64,000 nt of DNA from positions 151,391 to 215,390 of the forward strand of contig NW_020653766.1 in NCBI RefSeq assembly GCF_003589595.1. The letters are read 5' to 3'. Made by a program: the position numbers and the translations under genes. The DNA comes from Hyposmocoma kahamanoa (Eukaryota; Arthropoda; Insecta; Lepidoptera; Cosmopterigidae). The notes beneath the pieces were generated by a model. That model saw nothing but the letters and a program-made list of their open reading frames with translations, ran no database searches and was not told where the DNA came from. Below are positions 23,831-35,216 of the stretch, in pieces. Positions within the stretch are counted from its first letter, which is position 1, and the number at the start of each line of letters is the position of its first letter.

Positions 23831-26666
23831 AAAACCATAACCCCGTTTCCAGAATATTGAAATTATTTAATGATATTTCAGCTATGCGTCGTTAGGATAA
23901 GTTCCGACAAGTCGAACAAGGTAACTAATTTTACCTGTTTTTAAAAGAGAATTTTGTGCTCTATTTTCGCTATTTAATACAGTTATTTGACAATTTGTCA
24001 CTTGGCCGCGTTTTAGTTAGTGGACGGCAGATTATTCCATCGAGTGCATGCCAATTTAGGTAAGTATTTATCATTTATTATCTCGATAGATTTTCAATTC
24101 GTTCTACTTGTATACAGCATAATTGTTAAACAAATGAAGTACTTATGTAACAGATAACAAAGAGCTTATGTCATATTAAAAATATTGTTTCTTGCGCCAG
24201 TCTCCTCAAGCAGGCGTTAAAAATATCAACCCGTATGCAAATTGCAGCCCCATTTTTATAATTTCGTGCCGTCCTGAAGCCAGTTTTATAGGCTTATAAC
24301 TTTCCTTTATAAAAACATGAACTAATACTAACCGCGTATCGCTGCTTGCGCTGCAAATTTAATATGCCCTTCCCGACACTGGAGCAACCAGTTACGCGAT
24401 ATAACATGCTTAGAACATGTCGGGACATGTAGGAGCACGTTGCTGTGTGCCGCAGCGCGCTTTGAACCGAGGAGAAATTTCTGACGTCGTTTTCTCCAGA
24501 AGTGAAATACGCGACTATGATGGTTGAGAAATCTTGGTTAAAACATCACGAAATGGCTTGTTATAAGATTTGTATAGTTCTAAGTAGTACGTAAAATCCA
24601 GTACAATACTTACGTACTTTGGACCGTTTTTATTGCAAGACACACGGCGTTGACTTCAAATATTAGTGGTGCTTGATGTGCTTTGTATCCTGTACCTTAC
24701 ATTATGCTTCAAGAGAATTACAGAGTTATTTTCGTGACAGAAGTTCCGAGAAAATTATTTTTTATTTAAAAATTGCTTTACACATATTATCATCAAATTT
24801 TCACAAAATTACCTGCCCGCCCATTCCCAGATTGAATATTTCGTGTGGGCAGATAAAACATTCTTCTTCATAAATTACGCAGTGACGTGCGTAAATATTA
24901 CGAAGGACAGTCGGCCGCAGGTGTAATGATTTCAGCCAGCTTTTGTAAAGGCACGTGTAATGGGAACCAAAATGTACTCGTACGCGAACGTGTTAAGATT
25001 GGCTTTTGTACGAGTGCTACGGTTGATTTACCTTTATCATAGGGGTAATCTGTTTATGAATGACCCCTAATTTATGTCTGTTTGTCGACCCGAGCGGAAT
25101 TAAATAAATGATATATATTTGGGAAAATATCGTTAAAAATAGAAGCGTATAAAAGACATAAACACCAACAGCAGCGGCACCGAGTTGTTATTACAAATGT
25201 CATGCCGAATAGAATTTCAATACATTTTGCGCTATGACTAAGCATATTCAATTATAAACATTGTGGAATTTGTAGTGGCGATATTTTGTAATTTGGATAA
25301 CCCTATCTTGGTGTTTGTGCTTGTCCTATCCACAAAGTGGTTTCTGTTATCAGTGGCGTTATAGCGGGGTGTTGGTGCCCACTGTATACCCACTAGCGGG
25401 TATTGCTCCTCCCAATGTACGTCGCGAGGTAGTTCAAGCAGGACGTTAATAGTCGGCATCCTTTATTCGGCCCGAAGTTCCCGGCGGCACAATTATCAAG
25501 CTGTGAGAGTTTCCTTTGATGTACGGCCGCCATAGAAGGTCGCCCAACGGACGCGAGGCGCAAACTTTGTCCAGCCAAACTCGTTGTTCCAATTGATTTC
25601 ATCACCCCAGCCGAAAGTCTTCCCCCGGAGACGAGTTACCGTGCTCAACATGGAAGTTGTTCAAGCATCTCAGGATATAAGTAGGCCAATTTAGAGACAA
25701 CATGGTGAAATGGGGTTATATCAACCTGATTCGAAACCAGCGTGTTCGCAGTTCCCACACAGTATGCATGTCTCATCTGCTATCGTGTCCACCGCGTCCG
25801 ACGGCTGCACCCGCGAATACCTGCTGCTAAACACATAGAGGCACAGAGGTGCTTACTAGGCCAAAGAAATTAACTCCAATTAGTTATTTTATTGGTTTTT
25901 GTTGTGTACCCGACAAAAAGAAGAAGTGTCAGAAGTCATCTAGACGATTTTATCTAATATGGTGTTAAAATGGAAGTGCTGAAGAAAAACATCGCCTAAT
26001 GAAACTCCCACTGATATTATTCGATTTATTTTGGTACACATTTAACACAATTCCAGTGAGATACAGTGTCTTCCACTCAAACGACTTTCTACTCCGGCGA
26101 GCTTGAATTCGAGTGACGGTTCGAATGCGTTTTGTTCTCATGTTTTACCCCATTGCGGCTGGTGTGGTCGAGCGTGTACGTTTCAGTGTTGCAGTTTTAA
26201 AACAACAATCGTCCTTTGTATTTATTTGATTTTTTAAATCGTTAAATCACCAGTGGCAAAACCACGTTTTCGTTGGCGTCATTCTCGCTTCATTACATAA
26301 AAGCTTCGATGCTTGGGAGACAGGAAAAGCGTATATAAATAATTACACGGTACATATTGATTATATATGTATGTACATTGTCGACGCCAGAGCAAATGTT
26401 TTACACGAGTTTCGGATCATCTTGTTTGCTTTCACTTTTTCTGAATAGAACTTTTTGGGTATAAAAAAATACGTAAATACTTATGTAAGCCTTTGAAGTT
26501 GTTCTGTTCTTGATAAATATGATGTTATTATTATACGTATATTCGAAAAACGTATAAAACATTTTTATTGAACATAATTACGTTATGCGTATTAAAAGAG
26601 AGGTACTGCTCCATATCAAAAATTTTCATCGGCTAAAATATACAAATAAAAAGACTAAAGAATAAT
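23831..26666. other. Anonymous DNA, possible non-coding exon end at 24,059
   Basis: No coding gene supported. A strong splice-donor match, TTTAG then GTAAGTATTT, ends at 24,059, following a GC-richer 60-base stretch. There is a GC-rich patch at about 25,480-25,640 that includes a TCF-type string CCTTTGATGT. The overlapping minus frames there (25,238-25,605) have no recognisable domain. Confidence 0.35.
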
Positions 26667-26908
26667 ATATCGACTGTGAACTGGCAATCGGTACTATCTC
26701 AATTTCGACAACTTTTCAGGATAAAGAAGATAATTGTTTGCGTCATTTATATAGCGTATAAAACTAAGTAGTTTTTAAATATTTTTATTACACATACCCT
26801 ACGTATTTTTATGTAATAAACCAGATGCTGTATAAATTATGCAAACACTTTTTTCTTCATAGTGTAAAGTTGTCTAAATTGAGACGGTTGCCAGTTCACA
26901 GTCGATAT
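26667..26908. mobile_element. MITE, about 242 bp, long imperfect terminal inverted repeats
   Basis: The outer 21 bases (26,667-26,687 and 26,888-26,908) are perfect inverted repeats beginning ATATCGACTGTGAACTGG. Inward the arms continue to match imperfectly for about 70 bases (shared TCTCAATTT, GACAACTTT, TTTGC blocks with small indels). The centre is AT-rich and non-coding. The form is that of a miniature inverted-repeat transposable element. The parent transposon is not identifiable from this copy. Confidence 0.8.
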
Positions 26909-27681
26909 TTAAGATTTAATGAATAATAATAAGGAAAAAAAGAAACTCGTCTGCAGCAGCAGCAACAAAGAAAATATTTACTATTCCAAAAAAACTTGAC
27001 TCGAAATAAATACAAAGTGAAAAACTACAAAGAAAAGCAACTCGTCTACAAATCGCTATTTATTTTGATCTGCGGAATAAACTGGAATCGTCCAAAGCAT
27101 GGGGATGTTCGTTTTAAACTTACTCGTAACTCTAAAATTAGAAATACTGAAAAAATAAGGGCCCTGCTCCACATTGTTGCCAGTTCCTGCAGTAAATCTG
27201 TAGTCTAATACCAGCGCTTCTCAACTATTTATCCGATGTTCGATTTGCGTGAGTATTAGCTCTTACCGAACGGACAATATGGGATTAGGGGAGTAACGCC
27301 TTGAAAGTGCCGCGGCGATATCAATTACGTTTGTTCATTGAAACTGTTCAAAACGCATCTACAGCATGCGAGGAAGTTTAATTAGTAGCGGCCTGATACG
27401 TGCCCGTACGCGGAGCAGTTCGACCGAGAAAATACTGGACCCCGAAGAGGAGCTTGTGGATGCAAATCCCACTTTTGTTGAGTAGAAGTCACGGTTATTT
27501 ATTTTATTTCAGTTTTGTATAAGAGAAAACCTTCTCTATACTTATTTACAATCGTTAAGTTTTCCTCATACAGATTCATAATTGTCTAGTGTTGTTTTTC
27601 GCAGCACGTCTGCACTAAAAAAGATTTGTCATTGGTAAGCTGCAACCTCGAATTTTACAAATTTAACAACTTGGACTTTCT
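26909..27681. other. Anonymous DNA
   Basis: The 70-codon frame at 26,996-27,208 (+) has no recognisable domain. A GC-richer patch at about 27,395-27,470 could include an eroded SINE head, but no A or B box is convincing. Confidence 0.35.
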
Positions 27682-27795
27682 AAGTGTTTGATCTTTGTAT
27701 TAATAATTATAACAAACTAGTGCAGTAATTTCACAAAAAATAATTGAATACCATGAAGGTGGAACATCCTGACATTCAATAAAAAAAAGACACTT
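27682..27795 (+). mobile_element. S1 SINE 3' tail fragment
   Basis: TTTGATCTTTGTATTAATAA followed by TTATAACAAACTAGTGCAGT matches the tail of the S1 copies at 12.7-13.3 kb. It goes on to a poly-A-like run after CATTCAATAAAAAAAAG. No tRNA-like head is present, so the copy is 5'-truncated. Confidence 0.7.
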
Positions 27796-28087
27796 GACTT
27801 GGACTTTTCCAACTCTCTTTACCTGCAGCAATCTCCCGGAGTTTAAGTTAGTCGTTGTAAAACTGTAAACATGTAAAATTGGGTTTGATAAGCAAGTATT
27901 ATTATAGTATACTTACTACTAGATAGACAAAAAGTATCTACAGGCTGACTTTACTTCAAAGAAATGTTAAACATTTCATTTAAACATTACAGAACGAATG
28001 TTCTTAATCCGAGTTGTGGTTCACTCTAGTTTTTGCACGCCTCTCGGATGCTATTATGTTATATCGAGTGCACTTTATTTTAGAAGA

Positions 28088-28212
28088 AAGGCGCTGGAAT
28101 AGCTCAGTTTTATATAAGTGTCAACTAACCCACCCGTCACTATATACTACTTGTGTTTGATTCGACGGCGGACGATGACACTTATATAAAACTGAGCTAC
28201 TTGGGCGCTTTT
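28088..28212. repeat. Hairpin element: perfect 24-bp inverted repeat, 52-base loop
   Basis: Arms at 28,100-28,123 and 28,176-28,199 are exact reverse complements (TAGCTCAGTTTTATATAAGT and onward). Partial pairing extends outward through GGCGC on both sides. The loop is non-coding. A small MITE is the likeliest explanation. A transcribed hairpin would also be possible. Confidence 0.85.
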
Positions 28213-29245
28213 CATCTAACATAAGGCGCATTCGACAGCTGCTCATTGTAACGAATGACTCGAAGATAAAAAGTCTTAGTTTTCCGGACATCTCCGCTCA
28301 TCATCTGGCTCCAAATTACACGAGAAATTGTGATTGCGTCATTTGCCACAAAATGTAGAGACGACAATATAATAATAATAATTAGGAATTTAATTCTTAA
28401 TATAAATATTAATGAACTTTAGATAATACAGAATAAATTACAAATTATAAAATGCCATAAAATAAAATAATAAATGACTGTAGCGGCGCAAGCTTATCGT
28501 TCTCTGAACGTCACCAGCACCGATTGTGCATTTGAATGCAGCGAATATTACGGACGTCTTTAGTTCAAATTAACAGCTATTTAAATGTCTCATTTAAGAT
28601 CTTAATGTTGCTCTCAACATTGCAGTCTACTGGTTTTCGAATGGCTGGTACCACAGGGAATACGGGCAGAATGCTTAAAGATGTAACAGTCCTTCTAAAG
28701 GGAGTGATCTCAGTAATCAGTAGATGCTACTATTTAGTGATATTACTTATATTGTATCACGACAGCAAATTCCTAATAGTCAAATTGACAAATACTTGTA
28801 TAAAACGAAAGAACACTGAATTCTTAATGCAGACTGTGTAAAAAGCTAACACAGCGGTAACGCACAAAAAGCTGTGCAATATGCAACTTTGTGCTTCGCC
28901 TATTCACCTATTACCATAGCAAAGAAACACAATGGCGCCAGCTTTTCTTTGTACCGAGCTTTTGTTGGAAAAGCTTCAGTCCCCGAAAGCGCTCGAGCGC
29001 GAAATGTGTGGAAATGCTCCCAAAACGAGTGCGAATCTCCGGTATTATTGGGTCTTTTGTATCATACTTCACAAGTTGGTGAGATACTTAATGATTATTA
29101 ATGATAAAATGAAATGTTCTGTCCCGTCAGAAATAAGTTTCATTACCAAGTGAGAATGCTCTGATTTTGTTATTCTTTGTAATGAACGTTACGTAACATT
29201 ACGATTGATATGGTTTCAAAAGGTCTAGTCTTTTTATATGTAATA
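28213..29245. other. Anonymous DNA
   Basis: No gene or known repeat recognised. The frames at 28,536-28,841 and 28,874-29,153 (+) overlap each other in different frames and have no recognisable domain. Confidence 0.4.
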
Positions 29246-29535
29246 TCAAGTGACGGGACGCATAAGCCCTGCACCTGATGGTAAGCTACTCGCCTATCCA
29301 CAACAGTTGCAGTGCCACTCAGAGCTTTAAATCGCAAAGATATGAGGGGCACTGCAACTGCGCCCATCACCCTGAGACACAATTTGACAAGTTCTTTGTT
29401 CCTGTAATTTCACCAGCACCCTTACCCTTCAAAACCGGAACACAGTAACACAGCTCACGGTATTGGCAGCAGAAATAGGTAAGGTGGCAGTACTACCTGG
29501 ACGAACTCTTTCACAAGAAACTCTACTGCTACTAG
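29246..29535 (+). repeat. Interspersed repeat R3, near-complete copy
   Basis: Shared blocks with the copy at 50,349-50,645 include TATCCACAACAGTTGCAGTG-type sequence, TCGCAAAGATATGAGGGGC, CACCCTGAGACA, TAATTTCACCAGCA, AAAACCGGAAC, GGTAAGGTGGCAGTAC and CCTGGACGAACTCTTTCAC. There is no reading frame and no tRNA-like head. It is a roughly 290-bp dispersed, presumably non-autonomous element. Further pieces are at 35.55, 44.87, 48.63 and 61.60 kb. Confidence 0.85.
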
Positions 29536-29798
29536 ATTTAGCTAAAATATCTTAAATCCGTTCGATAACTTTTAATTGTTTGCTCACTTTAATGTCTTCG
29601 ATAATGATCGAGATCTATACTGTAAATTCTTTGAAACGAACTTGCAGTGTTTCATCACTCAGAGACAATCCCACGAGGAGTGTGAAACGGGACGTGAGAC
29701 GTGACTTACGCAGGCTGCTCTGCTGTCTTGTTTGCCGGCGGCTACGTTGGGCGCACTATAAGTTTCCGGAATTAATAAGAAAAAAATACTATTAATGG
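29536..29798. other. Flank between R3 and mariner pseudogene
   Basis: A short GC-richer patch at 29,670-29,760 has an open frame without any recognisable domain. The left terminal repeat of the neighbouring mariner should lie here, but I cannot identify it. Confidence 0.3.
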
Positions 29799-30434
29799 TC
29801 AGAAATGAATTTGTTGTTTCTCGAAATATTCGCCGTTAGCGTTAATGCACTTTGTCATACGAATGAACCAATTTTGAAAACATGTATGCCACTCCTCCGT
29901 GACAATCTTTGAAACATATTTTTTCATGCTCTTCGGCAGCCTCTTCAGGTGATGAAAATCGTTGACCGCTGGTTCTTAATTTTTGGAAATAAATAAAAGT
30001 CACACGGTACCAGGTCGGGACTGTACGCGGGATGAGTCATAAGGTCCACCGTGTTCACCTTCAAAAATTTATTTGTCTATCTGGCCGTGTGAGAACTGGC
30101 ATTATTGTGGTGCAAGATTATACAGCGTTTACGGTTATTTTTACGGAGTTTGTCAATAACTTTCGGCAAACAGATAGTTGTGTACCAATCATTATTCACG
30201 GTACAACGATTCTCCAAAGCAACAGTAGCCACGTGTCCAGTTTTATTAAAAAAGAAGCAATCACCCGCTTAGAGGCGCTTTGCACGCGCGCCACTTTGGT
30301 TGGTTTCGGCTCATCTCGAAAGTCCCATACGTTCGATTGCTACTTTGTTTTGGGATCGTAACTATAAATTCATGTTTCGTCGCCTATTACTATGTCCCAC
30401 ACCAAATTTGACGCCCCTTCGTTGAATTTGGTAA
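29799..30434 (-). pseudogene. Mariner transposase pseudogene, catalytic half
   Basis: On the minus strand, in several frames, one reads MLTKFNEGASNLVWDIVIGD (first catalytic Asp, GDET near 30,375), WDFRDEPKPTKVAR, VATVALENRCTVNN, IILHHNNASSHTAR (second Asp position, here Asn), HPAYSPDLVPCDFYLFPKIK (third Asp) and MTKCINANGEYFEKQ. A stop at 29,799-29,801 closes the last frame. The Trp expected after GDET is a stop (TGA, 30,370-30,372). There are frameshifts too, so it cannot make protein. Its N-terminal half lies at 31,899-32,368, beyond an LTR-like insertion. Confidence 0.9.
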
Positions 30435-30438
30435 GCAT
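30435..30438. repeat. Target-site duplication GCAT, left copy
   Basis: This matches GCAT at 31,895-31,898. Removing the insertion and one GCAT restores the mariner reading across the junction. Confidence 0.8.
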
Positions 30439-31894
30439 TGTAACACATTTTTTTTCCGTAGATCCACTAAATACAAAACAAAAACAAAATTTATCTTCTC
30501 TCCTTGGTAATTTTCACCATTCTTGTACAAAGTGTCACTTTGACGTTATAGTCTAAAAATATTTAGTAAATTAGTTGAAACTTAAGTGTTGGTGTAATCT
30601 ATTCTTTAAACCATTCAAATATATATTACCTGTTGGTGAACGATTTGTCTATAAAATCAAAAGCGTGAATGGGTACCCTTTAGTTTGACATATTTTTGAA
30701 AACACCAAACCTGGCTAATTTTTCTTGTATGGTAACGTACAGTATTAGTGCTGCGTACCAATAAACTCGATTTTACTTCTGTAGTCGAGCTTCATGTAAA
30801 TTATAGCTTTTCTTTAATATTTCCACGTCGAACGCCGTCAAATAGTTTGCCAAGTACTTTCTGTAAAGTAAGATACGTAAACCTGGAATCGCCATGTATT
30901 CTTGCGGGTTTAGGTGATAAGATTTGGGAGCTGTATCTAGATGATTCGATAGATTGTCTGTGGCGTTGTTCGCGGGTAAAATCTCTTAGGAGGAATTCGG
31001 CGGAAGCTCATCTTTTCTGTTCGACACGTCGGTGCGCAAGGTGTTCCAGATTTCCTAGATCGTCTACGGTGATTTATCCCATTGGGGGCATGGTGCCCCA
31101 ATGCCTCCTTTTATAACGTAACCAGGAATAGCCAGATGTCGTAATTATAGGTCTCGGAACCCTGTACCAAATGTAAAACCCGTGTCACCGGACCGCATAG
31201 TGAGTTGACCTCTGGATTATTTCCTTCGTTAGATGTTTCGTCATTTATTTCAATGTACTGTAACAATCTGTATTGTTGCAGGGTTTTTTTTTACGTCTAT
31301 CTTTGGTACGTGTAATTTCAAGTCTCGCCATCAACTGAATGGCTGAGACCAATCTGCTGTAATTTTTGTTCGACTATGCCCGACCACGTGTCAGGAGCTC
31401 CACGGGTGGTCGGCGTCTATTTGTAACTGCGTTACTCCTGTAGAAACTACGCTGTCTTCGCAGCGGGTCTGGTATGTAATTTAAAAGTACATCCGGTAAA
31501 CTCCAGGTCAGTGACGTATAAGTGAAGTGTCCATGTGTCATTTATGTACTTTCAAAAACTCTTAGTGCAGTGTATTAGCTCTAAGTATATTTAAAGTTAA
31601 ACTTTTGTATGTAACTAATAAGAGCAGTAAGCATATCTACACACTCCTAATGTGAACTCGGGGAAGTAAAATTCTAGTCCCCATACTGTTCCCTTAAATT
31701 TAAATGTAAAATGTAACTAAAGTAAATTTAAAATAAAGCATCTGGTTATTTCTACTTGAAACTTGTTTTCGTTGTGTGTAAGGCGCCCTTCCTTCTCCTC
31801 GCTTATAAAGTTTACACGCAGCATCGGGTCAACCAGAACTCACCCACAAAACCAGTCTCATGCTCACTCAAACCGACTGGAGCTGACCATTACA
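30439..31894. mobile_element. Solo-LTR-like insertion, 1,456 bp, inside the mariner
   Basis: The insert begins TGTAACAC and ends CCATTACA, so it has the TG...CA ends and short TGTAA/TTACA inverted repeat of an LTR. It is flanked by a 4-bp duplication (GCAT). AATAAA sits near 31,731, about 160 bases from the right end, which suits a U3-R-U5 order on the plus strand. I see no internal retroviral-type coding region and no second LTR. The 122-codon frame at 30,748-31,116 has no recognisable domain. A long solo LTR is the best reading. Another class of non-autonomous element is the alternative. Confidence 0.65.
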
Positions 31895-31898
31895 GCAT
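31895..31898. repeat. Target-site duplication GCAT, right copy
   Basis: Partner of 30,435-30,438. The base before it is A on both sides, so a 5-bp duplication AGCAT is also possible. Confidence 0.8.
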
Positions 31899-32368
31899 GA
31901 CATTGCACCAAGTGACGCGATCCGTTTTTTGAGCCTCAGTCAAATTGTGTGGGATCCACCGAGAGCACAGCTTTTTCATTTACAAATGTTTGTGTAGTAT
32001 TGATTGTATTTGATGATGATGAGATTCGGACATCTTTAAGCATAGACATGTGGCCTATACCTCAAGATGCCCGAATCTCGTGGTGTGTCACATGCCTGTC
32101 TGTTTTGATCACACGGCGCACAGCATCGATGTTTTTGTTGTTCACAGCAGTGGACGGGGGACCATCACGAAATTCGTCACTGAGATTCACACACGCTTTT
32201 GAATTCTGCACACCAGCTATCAATATTCATCTTGCATGGTGCTTCATCGCCAAAAGCAGTTTGAAGCCTAACAAAGCTCAGCTGAGCTGTTAAATTACTC
32301 TTAAAGTCGCAGAAATTCATACTACGAAAATTTTCACGAGTTAAATCCGTGGTGATGTCGATAACCAA
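31899..32368 (-). pseudogene. Mariner transposase pseudogene, N-terminal DNA-binding half
   Basis: The minus strand reads DLTRENFRSMNFCDFKSNLT, FGDEAPCKMNIDSW (first helix-turn-helix region), DEFRDGPPSTAVNNKNIDAV, KTDRHVTHHEIRAS, then LCSRWIPHNLTEAQKTDRVT and WCNVML up to the insertion point at 31,899. These are the paired HTH segments of a mariner transposase. The translation continues in the catalytic half at 30,434 after the LTR-like insert is skipped. Frameshifts near 32,165 and 32,010 add to the damage. Confidence 0.9.
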
Positions 32369-32985
32369 TTTCTAAATTGACGCCACAATGTACAAACAAG
32401 TGACAGTCAGATGAAACAAACTGTATTCTACAGCCAAAGAGTTTCATTTTCAAATGTTGTAAATACTTTTTAAATGTTGTTTATGTAAGTGGCCAGTTCC
32501 GGAAACTTATAGTGCGTCTTATGTATATGACGCGACTGGCCATGAACTTAAAGGACTCCTTCGATGGACTCCCCAGGGTCTCAAGATTACAAGCTCGTGG
32601 GCCGTTCAGTATATATATTATTATGGTCAATTTACAGAAGATTTTTAGTTTGCATGCAAACGTCGACAGTAGAGCAGCCTGCAATTCTACACAACAACTT
32701 ATTTTGCTGCGTCGTCTGACGAAAAAGCATCTCATTATCTTCTGGTGGTATACAAAAGTGATATAGAAATGAACATAACATAAGTAAGCAGAGCCATATA
32801 AGATTGTGTGTAAGATTGCAGCGTCATACTAGTCTGACAACCTGCGAGAATTCGTAAAACTTTCATATTTGCTGATTAATGGTTATAAACAAGTACAACT
32901 AGTTGCAGAATAATATAGCAGGTTCTATAAATACAAAATAAGACAAATAGCTAGTGAGTTCGCCAGAGGTAACAGCGCATAAAAA

Positions 32986-33024
32986 CACCGGTAGTCTCTG
33001 GTACGCTGACCGGTGTACCAGAGA
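32986..33024. repeat. Two interlocking inverted repeats
   Basis: ACACCGGT (about 32,986) pairs with ACCGGTGT (about 33,009), and TCTCTGGTAC (32,995-33,004) pairs with GTACCAGAGA (33,015-33,024). The two stems are mutually exclusive. Whether this means anything is unknown. Confidence 0.7.
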
Positions 33025-33432
33025 GCCAGCCCTCACTTCAGAAATAACGCGCCCGCTAGGCAGCTTTTCTCCTATTGAACGACAACGTTTTTAGTCTAAA
33101 CAGCTTTCTTTGGATTCGCACGTAGCGCTCCGCTTCCACTTTTATATGGCGAACAGCTATGAAAGGGCAGTCCCTGCCTACAAACTTGTTCCCTGAACGG
33201 TATAACTTGGGCCTTTTCAAGGTGAGATGGAAGTCAAATGTGCACTTACTTACTAATAAAGAAATACAGTCTTAAGTTTACGAAAGAAGATGCTTATCTG
33301 TAACTTGATTAGTGGAGCATCTTTTCCACTGTCTTGTAACACCTTTTTTGCTTCACCTCGTCAGTGGAAAATGAAAAACAAAATAGTTCTAGTGAATTTA
33401 ATCAAGGAATGCGAAGCTGGTGCGGCTGGGAC

Positions 33433-33472
33433 TGCGATAGTTTTATCGCGTGATCGCGATAGAACTATCGCA
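33433..33472. repeat. 18-bp near-perfect palindrome, 4-base loop
   Basis: Left arm TGCGATAGTTTTATCGCG (33,433-33,450) and right arm CGCGATAGAACTATCGCA (33,455-33,472) match as inverted repeats at 17 of 18 positions. Each arm also contains a shorter internal palindrome based on CGATAG. It looks like a transposon end pair or a tiny hairpin element. Confidence 0.85.
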
Positions 33473-34199
33473 AACGTTTGATTTTTTATCACGTTATTGG
33501 TTGTTGTGGTGGGTGTATCCATATGTTTTTATAGGAATGTGCAACATAAGCGAACACGTACTCAAGCTTTCTATTACGGCAGTGGAGTGGTCTCAATGAG
33601 ACAAAGTAACAAGTGTGTACATGGAATAGATTTAGTATTATTACCTAAAATAGCCCTAAAATATCTAATTGGTATTCTAATGTCATCAAATTTATTGAGA
33701 TCTCCTGTCAGGTAAAATGTGGTGAAACTAAAAATGGATTAAGAACAAAACATACGTTAAGTGGGCTTAATTGACCGTAGCCCGGACTTGCGGAGGGAGT
33801 GGAAGAAAAACTTCGAGTTACCGCCGGCGGCGCTGCCACAGCAATGGGCGAAGCGCAACTTTTTTCAATTCAGAGTTTACAGCGTCGTGGTGCACTAGCT
33901 TACACCCCACAATTTTTGTTTGTTCGCATTTTACGGCTATTTTAGCTTAAGCGTATTTGAGGTTTCTTTCGGGTTGGTTTTCATTATTACTTTGGGTGTG
34001 TCTATATAGTTAGTTAGTATAGTAGAGCCATGACACGGGAATGTCGCGGTGTCTTTCTGGTTTTACGTACTAATTCCACGCCAGTTTGTTTGGCTTGTAA
34101 ACCGTTACGATGAACCCTCACCGTGACGTGAATTCTTATGCGAAAATGAATATTAAATATTTTAAGGGGCAACTGAGATTAAATGCATCAGGAGAAAAA

Positions 34200-34505
34200 T
34201 CAAAAGCTACTTCGCCTCGTCCTACAAACAGAATATTTATTCCGTAACGTTAAAAGAGTCTCCAATAAGCCAGCGAAGCCGAAAGTGCGCCGCCAACACG
34301 GACCTCCGTCTAATTGAAAGTCGTTCCGCATTTTAGTCAAAGTTCCCGCATTAGTGGCAAATATCCACTGAGGGTTTTTCATTTAGGCGCCGATAAATCT
34401 GCGGCTGGTTCATATTGTTACTGCGAGCGCCGCGCGCGCCTTACGCAATTCTCGCGCCCCGCGCCTCTGACGTCATCTCCGGTTTAACGACAGAATATCC
34501 GGCTC
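34200..34505. other. GC-rich block, possible regulatory DNA
   Basis: A CpG-rich stretch follows an AT-rich one. It contains TGACGTCA (34,468-34,475) and GCGCCGCGCGCGCC-type sequence. The 60-codon minus frame has no recognisable domain. It could be an enhancer or a promoter. I have no direct proof. Confidence 0.3.
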
Positions 34506-35216
34506 GCATAACATCTTGTCAGAATATGTAAAATTATGGTTAATAGACGAGAAGGAAATAGTGCCCGTATCTAAGGTCACTCAAAACTCAATTTCAAATT
34601 GGGAACATACTTCTAGATTAGGCGTTATCGGAGTTTGAGTTTTGATTTTCGACTTAGGACAAGAGAAAATTATTTCCATTACTTCATCTATTACGTATGT
34701 ATTTTGTATTTTTTTTAACATTTCATGTGCAACTGAATTTTAAATGTTATCCTGATTTGAACAACAAATACTTTTATTATATCTATGTGTACTTTTTACA
34801 ACACCTGCACATGTAGATTTTATAAATTCAAAATAGAATTTTAAAAAAGCAAAGTATGGCCACCACAAGCGGGAAATGAATGACATTGATCGAAGACCGG
34901 GTGAGGACGAAGCGGACAGTACGGATCGTGCAGACCGCGTCCGCATGCGGACTGCGTTGACACGATTCGTGCTTATCGCGTGCAGTTACGAATACAGGCC
35001 AAAGTAGAATTTGCATTGTTGCAAAATGTGATTTTTGTTTTTGGTACAGCTGCATTGCATGCAAATTATGTTTCCGGCCGTTCCCGGATTGCAAACGAAC
35101 CTAAATTATTTTATTTTAGTAATAATTCCAAATAATGTTACAATAACCCACCATTTAGGCAGTGTCAGATCTTCGTGACAAAGTAAGCAATTAGCAACTC
35201 GCTTATTCAGTAGTAA
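34506..35216. other. Anonymous DNA
   Basis: No gene recognised. An 11-bp inverted repeat TCAAAACTCAA / TTGAGTTTTGA is at 34,581-34,591 and about 34,635-34,645. Confidence 0.4.

Larger units (their letters stand above)
32369..34199. other. Anonymous DNA with short palindromes
   Basis: No gene supported. It contains interlocking inverted repeats at 32,986-33,024 and a near-perfect 18-bp palindrome at 33,433-33,472. The right terminal repeat of the mariner should be at about 32,400-32,480 but is not clear. Confidence 0.4.

Noticed and set aside
30748..31116. 122-codon plus frame inside the LTR-like insertion
   Set aside because: It lies within the inserted element and has no gag, pol or env-like motif. 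Likely chance.
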